Source: WTAW01 sp050124775
GTDB taxonomy: Bacteria > Acidobacteriota > Aminicenantia > Aminicenantales > Aminicenantaceae
Assembly (NCBI GenBank): GCA_050124775.1
Contig: JASFEP010000292.1
Coordinates: forward strand, 1-5,937
Reading direction: 5' to 3'
DNA: 5,937 nt
This document shows, one piece after another, positions 1 to 5,216 of this stretch. Both the position numbers and the translations under genes were made by a program. The notes under the pieces are model-generated. The model made no database searches and had not been told where the DNA came from. It saw nothing but the letters and a program-made list of their open reading frames with translations. Numbering within the stretch: position 1 is the first letter of the stretch; each line of letters begins with the position of its first letter.

Positions 1-370
1 TGAACGCGCCTATGAAATCGCCACTGGCAGCTTTCGGCAGGTAGCGCTGCTTCTGGTCTTCATTTCCGAATTGGAGTATGGAATTGGAAAAAAGGGAACA
101 GTGAACCGAGACAATAACAGCCAGTGAGGGAAAAACACGGCTGATCTCCTCGATGACCAAAGCCGTAGAGAGGGAATCTGTTTTTATGCCTCCGTATTCG
201 GGTGGAATGGCCATACCCAGCACACCGATCTCTCCCAATTTTTTCAGCAGCTCTCTAGGGAAAATATGTTTTTTTTCCATGTGTTTGACATGAGGCTTGA
301 TCTCTTTGAACGCAAACTCTCTGATCATTTCTTGGAGCAGCCTTTGGTCCTCTGTGAATTCAAAATTCAT
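1..370 (-). CDS. Acyl-CoA dehydrogenase, N-terminal part (cut by window edge)
   Basis: This gene is open from an ATG at 370-368 to the window edge, giving 123 residues plus part of a codon; the C-terminal two thirds lie outside. The product resembles the N-terminal helical domain of FAD-dependent acyl-CoA dehydrogenases, which oxidise acyl-CoA thioesters to 2-enoyl-CoA in the cytoplasm and pass electrons to electron-transfer flavoprotein. Visible landmarks are the opening MNFEFTEDQRLLQEMIREFA, the family signature GVLGMAIPPEYGG at residues 49-61, an EEIS helix near 74-77, and FGNEDQKQRYLPKAASGDFIGAF at 101-123, which in the family runs directly into the start of the substrate/FAD-binding middle domain. 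The start is supported by the family N-terminus and by a good ribosome binding site. It lies 47 bases after the HIT gene with no obvious terminator between, so co-transcription is possible. Short-chain (butyryl-CoA-like) specificity is plausible, but the residues that decide it are not in view. Confidence 0.93.
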   Translation of the reverse strand, partial: MNFEFTEDQRLLQEMIREFAFKEIKPHVKHMEKKHIFPRELLKKLGEIGVLGMAIPPEYGGIKTDSLSTALVIEEISRVFPSLAVIVSVHCSLFSNSILQFGNEDQKQRYLPKAASGDFIGAF

Positions 371-375
371 GAATT

Positions 376-382
376 ACCTCTT
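376..382 (-). promoter_or_regulatory. Ribosome binding site of the acyl-CoA dehydrogenase gene
   Basis: On the minus strand AAGAGGT ends five bases before the ATG at 370-368. It fixes the start of the acyl-CoA dehydrogenase gene at the conserved MNFEFTEDQ N-terminus rather than at internal Met15. Confidence 0.7.
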
Positions 383-409
383 GAAAGGATAGCTCTACCG
401 AATTTATCA

Positions 410-425
410 GAGAATCCCTATTCTC
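410..425 (-). repeat. Small inverted repeat at the end of the HIT gene
   Basis: GAGAAT and ATTCTC are perfect 6-base arms around a 4-base loop, spanning the HIT stop codon (TAG at 420-418). The transcript could form a short A/U-rich hairpin here. No U-tract follows, and the next bases lead into the acyl-CoA dehydrogenase ribosome binding site, so it does not look like an intrinsic terminator. It may be chance, or a weak element affecting mRNA ends. Confidence 0.35.
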
Positions 426-906
426 CCTCGTTGAAAAGATGAACAAGTTTATCGTAGGAAGAATCCAATCCTTCGATGACGACTTTGGTCTTACCGATGA
501 GGGGCATGAAGTTTGAATCTCCAATCCAGCGCGGGATCACATGAAGGTGATAATGATCAGCCACACCCGCACCAGCGCTGCGCCCTATGTTCATGCCTGT
601 GTTGAATCCTTGGGGCCGATAATGCTGTCTCAATATTTTGAGACTGAGTTTCAGCAGGTCCATCATCTCATTCGTGGCATCTTTTCCTGCTTTTTCGATG
701 GAGTCAATGTGCAGATAGGGGGCGATCATCAAATGTCCGGGCGTATAGGGATATCTGTTCAAGATGATGAAATTTTGCTGACCCCTGTAAAGGATATGTG
801 TCTTCCTGTCCTCTTGCTTGTTGACAGCCTGGCAAAAGATGCATTCTGTCATCTTGGATGCCTTCTTGACGTATTCTTCCCTCCAGGGAGCGGTGATGTA
901 TTTCAT
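418..906 (-). CDS. HIT-family nucleotide hydrolase/phosphorylase (Ap4A phosphorylase-like)
   Basis: A 162-residue histidine-triad protein. HIT enzymes act on the alpha-phosphate of nucleotide substrates such as diadenosine polyphosphates or AMP derivatives, using a histidine as nucleophile. Visible features are an N-terminal APWREEY at residues 6-12, a CIFC pair (C22, C25) likely to bind zinc, NRYPYTPGHLMI at 50-61, a conserved-type His at 66, and GMNIGRSAGAG at 104-114 followed by HYHLHVIPRW at 118-127, which is the triad H118-x-H120-x-H122. The APWR.EY opening and the W after the triad are typical of the branch containing mycobacterial Ap4A phosphorylase, so that activity is the best guess; AMP-lyase or hydrolase activity is possible. 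The ATG at 906-904 shares its A with the last base of the upstream HU gene stop (TAATG) and has no strong ribosome binding site, suggesting coupled translation. The longer start is kept because internal Met19 would remove APWREEY. Confidence 0.93.
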   Translation of the reverse strand: MKYITAPWREEYVKKASKMTECIFCQAVNKQEDRKTHILYRGQQNFIILNRYPYTPGHLMIAPYLHIDSIEKAGKDATNEMMDLLKLSLKILRQHYRPQGFNTGMNIGRSAGAGVADHYHLHVIPRWIGDSNFMPLIGKTKVVIEGLDSSYDKLVHLFNEGE

Positions 907-1181
907 TATTTATTGATCATGCTCTTAAGAAGTTTACTGGGTTTGAAATACAGTACTTTTTTCGGAGGAACCTGTACGGGTTCACCCGTCCGGGGATTTC
1001 TTCCTGAACGCGCATGTCTTTGTCGGAAACGAAAACTGCCGAATCCTCTCAACTCGATCTCTTCGCCTCTCTGCAGAGCATCTTTGATCATCTGAAAAAA
1101 TAGGTTGACACCTGTTTCTGCCTCTTGTTTGGAAATATTCATTTCCTTCGCGATTTGGTTGATTAAATCAGCTTTTATCAT
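906..1181 (-). CDS. HU/IHF-family DNA-binding protein (in the ihfB position)
   Basis: A 91-residue nucleoid-associated protein that should dimerise, bind the minor groove and bend DNA. It has the family length and layout: two N-terminal helices (about residues 3-38), RGFGSFRFRQR at 45-55, the DNA-contacting arm with ARSGRNPRTGEPV at 57-69 in which Pro63 is the expected intercalating proline, and a C-terminal YFKPSKLLKSMIN at 78-90. The final segment and its place directly after rpsA recall IHF beta, which follows rpsA in many Proteobacteria. HU and IHF subunits cannot be separated safely from one sequence, so no symbol is given. The start at 1181 lies 14 bases inside the end of rpsA and is preceded by a near-perfect Shine-Dalgarno sequence. 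The stop overlaps the HIT start by one base. Confidence 0.95.
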   Translation of the reverse strand: MIKADLINQIAKEMNISKQEAETGVNLFFQMIKDALQRGEEIELRGFGSFRFRQRHARSGRNPRTGEPVQVPPKKVLYFKPSKLLKSMINK

Positions 1182-2937
1182 CTGTTTCCTCCTTTGTTTT
1201 CTCCTTTTTTTTCGTTGTTTTTTTAGGGGTGCTGATACTTTTAAGTTGATCCTTCATGATATCACCGAGGGTGTGCCTGCCATCTTGGCTTCTGACATAT
1301 TTTTGATATTCCATCTTTTGCAATTCGAGCTGTGCCTGTTTAAAACTCAAAGATATCTTTTTATCTTTCTGACCCAGCTTGATGATCTTCGCAAGTTTTT
1401 CTTCCCCTAGAGAGAATACCTCTGCGGGGTCCTCGATCTTCTTATCATCCAGTTCTGAAAGGAAGACAACGCCCTCTATCCCGGGTGTAATCTCCACAAA
1501 AATGCCAAAACTTGCCAATCTTACGATCTTGACATTCACCAGATCTCCGACTTTATGTCTCTGAAAAAAATCTTCCCATATATCCCCCTCCAATTGTTTG
1601 ATACCAAGGGATAACTTCTGTTTCTCCACATCGATATTCAGGATGATGGCGTCGATCTCGTCTCCGACTTTGAGTTTATCGGAGGGGTGTTTGATCTTTT
1701 CCCAACTGATGTCCGAGATATGTATGAGGCCCTCGATTCCCTTTTCCACTTCCATGAATGCACCAAAATCAGTGATGCTGGTGATCTTGCCCTTGATCCT
1801 CGATCCTGGACTATATGCCTGTTTGAAGACCTCAAGAGGGTGAGGACTGACTTGTTTGAGTCCTAACGATATTCTTTTTGTCTCTGGATTGAGGTCCAAA
1901 ATGGTCACCGTGACCTCTTCCCCCAGTGAAAGAATTTTTTTGGGATGAACGATTTTTCTGGACCAGGTCAGGTCGGAAACATGAACCAAGCCCTCGACTC
2001 CTGGCTCCAGTTCTATGAAAGCTCCGAAGTCAGTGAGGCTCATCACTTTTCCCGTGATTTTTTGGCCCGTAAAGTATTTCGATCCGATATCTTGCCATGG
2101 ATCGGGGATCAGTTGTTTATACCCGAGAGAGATCTTTTCTTCTTTTTCATCGAAATCAAGGATGACAACTTCGATATCTTGGCCTTCTTCAAAGATTTCT
2201 GAGGGATGATTGATTTTACCCCACGACATATCCGAGATGTGAAGGAGTCCTTCGATTCCACCCAGGTCCACGAAGGCGCCAAAATTTGTCAGAGATTTTA
2301 TTTTTCCTTTGATCTTCTTTCCGCGGCTCAACTGGTCGAAGACGCGTTTTTTCCTTTTTTCCTTTTCATCCTGGAGAAGAAGCTTTCTGGAGAGAACTGC
2401 ATTCTCTGATTTTCGGTCGAACTTTATGACCTTGAATTTGTAAATGTTACCGACAAGCTTATCCGGCTCTTTGACAGGACGAACATCCGCATGGGAATCG
2501 GGAAGGAATGTTTCTATCCCGACGTTCACTGTATAACCATTGCGGATCTTGCTGGTGATCTTGCCTACGATCCAGTTGTTGCGAAGAAAAGCGGTCTCCA
2601 GATTATCCAAGGCTTTCTGTGCAATAGCCCTTTTTCTGGAGAGGTAAAGGTAGCCTTCGCGGAGGTTGCTTTTCTCGAGGATCGCCTCGATCTCGCTTCC
2701 GGGCTCCAACGCGTTGATGTCTTTGGTATCTCCGAACTCTTCTAAAGGAATGATCCCTTCGGATTTTGAACCGACGTCCACGAGAACATGTGTGGGGGTT
2801 ACTTTGATCACCTTTCCCTTCAGAAGCTTTCCCGGGCTCAGTTCCTTGGCGCTGAATTGGTACTGATCAAGAAGATCTTCGTACTCTTTGGATGAGATAT
2901 CATTTTGTTTTTTGGTGTTTTTCGTTAACTCTGACAT
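1168..2937 (-). CDS. rpsA: 30S ribosomal protein S1, six S1 domains
   Basis: A 589-residue RNA-binding protein that attaches to the 30S subunit and helps load and unfold mRNA at initiation. Six OB-fold S1 repeats can be picked out at about residues 35-102, 120-185, 206-274, 291-361, 378-447 and 463-533. Repeats 3 to 5 carry the classic pattern (SLTNFGAFVDLGGIEGLLHISDMSW at 215-239 and its counterparts at 300-325 and 387-412), while 1 and 2 are divergent, as expected for the ribosome-binding half; FLPDSHADVRPV at 144-155 is typical of repeat 2. A charged linker, EKEKRKKR at 191-198, separates repeats 2 and 3. After repeat 6 come HTLGDIMKDQLK at 555-566 and a Lys/Thr/Glu-rich tail. The length is in the range of long proteobacterial-type S1 (around 557 in E. 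coli). The start overlaps the end of ispH by 13 bases, and the end overlaps the HU/IHF gene by 14. Confidence 0.97.
   Translation of the reverse strand: MSELTKNTKKQNDISSKEYEDLLDQYQFSAKELSPGKLLKGKVIKVTPTHVLVDVGSKSEGIIPLEEFGDTKDINALEPGSEIEAILEKSNLREGYLYLSRKRAIAQKALDNLETAFLRNNWIVGKITSKIRNGYTVNVGIETFLPDSHADVRPVKEPDKLVGNIYKFKVIKFDRKSENAVLSRKLLLQDEKEKRKKRVFDQLSRGKKIKGKIKSLTNFGAFVDLGGIEGLLHISDMSWGKINHPSEIFEEGQDIEVVILDFDEKEEKISLGYKQLIPDPWQDIGSKYFTGQKITGKVMSLTDFGAFIELEPGVEGLVHVSDLTWSRKIVHPKKILSLGEEVTVTILDLNPETKRISLGLKQVSPHPLEVFKQAYSPGSRIKGKITSITDFGAFMEVEKGIEGLIHISDISWEKIKHPSDKLKVGDEIDAIILNIDVEKQKLSLGIKQLEGDIWEDFFQRHKVGDLVNVKIVRLASFGIFVEITPGIEGVVFLSELDDKKIEDPAEVFSLGEEKLAKIIKLGQKDKKISLSFKQAQLELQKMEYQKYVRSQDGRHTLGDIMKDQLKSISTPKKTTKKKEKTKEETDDKS
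1188..1193 (-). promoter_or_regulatory. Strong ribosome binding site of the HU/IHF gene inside rpsA
   Basis: AGGAGG on the minus strand lies six bases before the HU/IHF ATG at 1181-1179. The same bases encode part of the KEET stretch of the S1 C-terminal tail. It is the best ribosome binding site in the window and fits the high expression expected of a nucleoid protein. Confidence 0.85.
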
Positions 2938-3803
2938 TGAACTATCTTCTCCCTTTGTAATTGCTGTTCGAAGCTAGATTTGATCCTGACGGCGGCTTCT
3001 TCTATCGCTTCTGGAGGTGTGGAAGCTCCCCCAGAAAGCCCGATAATTTTGGCTCCCTTTAACATTTCAGGCGTGATCTGCGCGGAATTCTCGATAAAAT
3101 GAGTGTTTGGCAGGACTCTCTTCGAAATTTGGTATAGTTTGTGGGTATTCGAACTATTTTTCCCCCCTATGATGAAAAGTGTATCCACGCGAGATGCAAG
3201 CTCGGATGTGGATTTCTGGCGTGTTTGCGTCGATTGACAGATTGTGTTGAAGACTTTGAGCTCTTCTGTTCTTTCGATAAGGGCTACAACGACTTTCTGG
3301 AAGAGGTCCATATCCTGTGTGGATTGAACCAGAACTGCACGCTTTTTTTTGCTGGGCATTTTTTTCGCCTGTGCTTCTGATTCGACGATAAGTCCCTTCC
3401 CCTTGCTGTAGCCGATGAGACCTCTGCTCTCCGGATGATTTTTATTGCCGACGATAACGATCTCTTCCTCTTCCTTAGCCAGCGCCTCTACAAGTCTCTG
3501 GATCCGTTTGACGATCGGACATGTGGCATCGACGATCTCGATGTTTTTCTCTTCGATTTTTTTATATATTTCCGGAGAGACTCCGTGGCTTCGGATGATC
3601 ACAGTGCCCTGTTGGATATCATCCAGATCCCCCAGAGACCGGATACCCTGTTTCTCAAGATCGCTTATGACCTGGGGATTATGGATCAGGTCTCCAAGGG
3701 TATAGACTTTGCCCTTTTTTTCGGAAAGCGTCTCTTTTGCGATCTGCAAAGCTCTTTTAACTCCGTAACATAATCCTGCGTTATTTGCGATTATTATTTC
3801 CAT
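2925..3803 (-). CDS. ispH: 4-hydroxy-3-methylbut-2-enyl diphosphate reductase
   Basis: A complete 292-residue IspH (LytB). This cytoplasmic [4Fe-4S] enzyme carries out the last step of the MEP pathway, reducing HMBPP to isopentenyl and dimethylallyl diphosphate. The three cluster cysteines are present: C12 in NAGLCYGVKRA, C95 in VDATCPIV and C189 in NTICQSTQTRQ. Substrate-binding and catalytic motifs are also intact: GDLIHNPQV with H41, RSHGV with H73, NHPES with H123 and E125, VQSTQ with T162, NSSNTHKL at 217-223 and SGGASTP at 257-263. The length is normal. The start is a Met directly before the usual IIIANNAGLCYGV N-terminus, with a short GGA ribosome-binding core five bases upstream and a promoter-like sequence before it. 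The final codons extend into rpsA in a different frame. The enzyme indicates that isoprenoids here come from the MEP route. Confidence 0.97.
   Translation of the reverse strand: MEIIIANNAGLCYGVKRALQIAKETLSEKKGKVYTLGDLIHNPQVISDLEKQGIRSLGDLDDIQQGTVIIRSHGVSPEIYKKIEEKNIEIVDATCPIVKRIQRLVEALAKEEEEIVIVGNKNHPESRGLIGYSKGKGLIVESEAQAKKMPSKKKRAVLVQSTQDMDLFQKVVVALIERTEELKVFNTICQSTQTRQKSTSELASRVDTLFIIGGKNSSNTHKLYQISKRVLPNTHFIENSAQITPEMLKGAKIIGLSGGASTPPEAIEEAAVRIKSSFEQQLQREKIVQCQS
2949..2955 (-). promoter_or_regulatory. Ribosome binding site of rpsA inside ispH
   Basis: AAGGGAG on the minus strand lies 11 bases before the rpsA ATG at 2937-2935, a little further away than ideal. It sits within the last codons of ispH, so ribosomes finishing ispH pass over it and stop 13 bases inside rpsA, an arrangement suited to translational coupling. 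Confidence 0.65.
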
Positions 3804-3826
3804 TTTTTCCGCATAAACGATGCAAT

Positions 3827-3856
3827 ATACTATCTTATGTGCCGGGTGTTTGTCAA
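3827..3856 (-). promoter_or_regulatory. Likely sigma-70 promoter for ispH-rpsA
   Basis: In the 84-base gap before ispH, a perfect -35 hexamer TTGACA (3856-3851) is followed after 18 bases by TAGTAT (3832-3827), which matches the -10 consensus at its first two and last two positions. Transcription would begin near 3820, leaving a leader of under 20 bases. The rest of the gap shows no riboswitch-like or terminator structure, so read-through from the upstream hydrolase gene cannot be excluded. Confidence 0.6.
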
Positions 3857-3887
3857 TCCTAAATATAGGTAAAAACTTAACTTAGCT

Positions 3888-5042
3888 TCATTTTGGGGAA
3901 TGAAGATAGAATCCGACTCCTCGTTCGGACACGAGTTGTGCCGCCGGAAAGTCCTCGATTTCGATGACAAGCTCCGGGTTCAGCTCCTGTAATCCCTCAA
4001 CAAGGGCCTCGACGGCGGCAAGGTGGCGTGCCACTCGTTCATCGATAGGAATGCCCTCTTCGCTGTAGGGAACAAAAAGCATTCCCAGCCGAGCTGCTTT
4101 CACATAGTTGGGGTCCTTGCCTTTTGTGATCAGCGCTTCGGTGGGCTTTCCTTTGAGTCGTCCGTGTGAAGGATTGGCGGTTTCGAGAAGGATGGCCATA
4201 GAGTCAGTAAAATCCCCCCATTCGCGGTGACTGAGGCCGCGGAGACTGGGCGGTGAGGCTTCCATGCGTATGTCTAATCCTTCCATCTGAAGCGACATAC
4301 TCGCGATGGCCGCCAGCTCTGCACTGTTTTCGTGAAAGACGATGGCATTGACCACGGGATACTCTGGAGCCGCTTCATGGAGGTCGAGAGAAAGGTCGAT
4401 GTCCTCCTTTGTGATGAGATTCATGATCCCAAAAGCGATCTTTTCGGTGAGATGCCCCTTTTCCTTACCCGGATAGCTTCTGTTGAGATTGCGGACCTCT
4501 GCTCCGGACAATGCCTGGCCCGCTGCATTGGTGAAAAGCGTGGGGTCCGGCCATTGGTGGACGGGATTGGTCAATCTCGACCCGAATCGAAACCACCTGA
4601 GCCCACCTGAGGTCTCCAGAGAAAATTTCTGTGGATTTCCCTCGAATGGATCGTTATGTGTGAAACCGCTGCGGTTGGCCTGCGGCACGATAAAGACCGT
4701 TCCTCTGGAGACAGTGATGTTTTCAATTAGCAGAACGGTTGCGATGAAGCCTGCTGGCTCATTAGGGTGGGTTCCCCCGAGGATCAGAAGATTCCCTCCA
4801 CTTTCTTTTCCCCTAAAGCAATACACATCTGTGTCTCCAGGAGAATCGGAAAGCTGAGGGAAATAATCGCTGAGCCTAATCTGTCTAGAAAGCCCTGTAC
4901 TCGGGTAAAAAGTGTCTTCTCGATGCATGCTCTTGAATCGGACACCTGTCAGCCCGCACAGAATAGCCGTCAGCCCGAAGAGGCCGACGGCGATGAAATG
5001 ATGTTTTTTGATCTTTGTTTTTATGGGCATAAGTATCGACAT
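3888..5042 (-). CDS. Membrane-anchored aspartoacylase/succinylglutamate desuccinylase-family zinc hydrolase
   Basis: A 384-residue protein of the M14-related AspA/AstE family, whose members cleave an acyl-amide bond using one zinc ion. Likely zinc ligands are H92 and E95 in GGTHPNEPAG and H222 in LSLDLHEA; E287 in MAILLETANPSHG is the likely catalytic glutamate. AEVRNLNRSYPG at 181-192 is the family's substrate-carboxylate-binding NR region, with R184 and R188. Unlike the usual cytoplasmic enzymes it begins with a basic segment (KTKIKKHH) and one hydrophobic stretch at about residues 15-33, with no lipobox at C29 and no clear cleavage site. This predicts a signal anchor with the catalytic domain outside the cytoplasm. 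The ATG at 5042 is used; AGGA lies 13 bases upstream, rather far, and Met5 is an alternative. It follows the 48-residue membrane protein by 18 bases. The substrate is unknown: N-acyl amino acids, peptides or cell-wall fragments are all possible. Confidence 0.85.
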   Translation of the reverse strand: MSILMPIKTKIKKHHFIAVGLFGLTAILCGLTGVRFKSMHREDTFYPSTGLSRQIRLSDYFPQLSDSPGDTDVYCFRGKESGGNLLILGGTHPNEPAGFIATVLLIENITVSRGTVFIVPQANRSGFTHNDPFEGNPQKFSLETSGGLRWFRFGSRLTNPVHQWPDPTLFTNAAGQALSGAEVRNLNRSYPGKEKGHLTEKIAFGIMNLITKEDIDLSLDLHEAAPEYPVVNAIVFHENSAELAAIASMSLQMEGLDIRMEASPPSLRGLSHREWGDFTDSMAILLETANPSHGRLKGKPTEALITKGKDPNYVKAARLGMLFVPYSEEGIPIDERVARHLAAVEALVEGLQELNPELVIEIEDFPAAQLVSERGVGFYLHSPK

Positions 5043-5060
5043 TTTTTATGATCAATCCTG

Positions 5061-5207
5061 TTATTTGATAAGGAAGAGGCGGAGAAGAAACATAATAAGC
5101 ACAAGAGCTGTGCTCACTTGAGCCCAAAATTGTTTTTCCCTGAAGAGGTACCAGACCAAGTTGATGGTCAAAAAAAGCACGATCAAATGGTAAAGGATCT
5201 TTATCAT
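5061..5207 (-). CDS. Small two-span membrane protein, 48 residues
   Basis: An unrecognised small gene running from an ATG at 5207-5205 to a TAA at 5063-5061. The 48 residues form two hydrophobic segments, about 4-22 and 31-46, joined by a short polar turn (REKQFWAQ), and end in a lysine. A helical hairpin in the membrane is the natural reading. It begins 9 bases after the transporter stop and ends 18 bases before the hydrolase start, filling a space that would otherwise be an unexplained 174-base gap, which argues that it is real. The ribosome binding site is weak, so translation may be coupled to that of the transporter. A role as an accessory subunit of the transporter or a partner of the anchored hydrolase is inference from position only. 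It is far too short for a TRAP DctQ subunit. Confidence 0.65.
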   Translation of the reverse strand: MIKILYHLIVLFLTINLVWYLFREKQFWAQVSTALVLIMFLLRLFLIK

Positions 5208-5216
5208 GGATCTATC

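Noticed and set aside
850..906. Met19 as the true start of the HIT protein, with AAGAAGG eight bases upstream
   Set aside because: It would remove APWREEY, which matches the conserved N-terminus of the Ap4A-phosphorylase branch. The longer start also abuts the HU/IHF stop as a TAATG junction.
541..1095. A 184-codon plus-strand open frame antisense to the HIT and HU/IHF genes
   Set aside because: It lies opposite two well-supported genes with intact family motifs, its translation shows no recognisable domain, and it crosses their junction. It is a shadow frame.
2925..2976. Programmed -1 frameshift making an IspH-S1 fusion
   Set aside because: The rpsA frame is -1 to ispH and open back to a stop at 2976, but no slippery heptamer of the X XXY YYZ type is present in the overlap, and rpsA has its own ATG and ribosome binding site.
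3804..3890. Rho-independent terminator after the hydrolase gene
   Set aside because: A short T-run occurs after the stop on the minus strand, but no G/C-rich stem precedes it.
4332..4857. Plus-strand open frames of 92 and 124 codons opposite the zinc hydrolase gene
   Set aside because: They are antisense to a gene with complete catalytic motifs and have compositions typical of a reverse-complement frame. The same applies to the many plus-strand frames opposite rpsA and ispH.
4953..4961. Lipoprotein signal at C29 of the zinc hydrolase
   Set aside because: The residues before the cysteine are A-I-L, which do not fit a lipobox ending in a small residue. An uncleaved signal anchor is the simpler reading.
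4885..5127. An 80-codon minus-strand open frame overlapping the 48-residue gene and the start of the hydrolase gene
   Set aside because: It overlaps both neighbours in another frame, and its translation is rich in Ser, His and Arg with no domain. The hydrophobic 48-residue frame and the hydrolase frame explain the region better.
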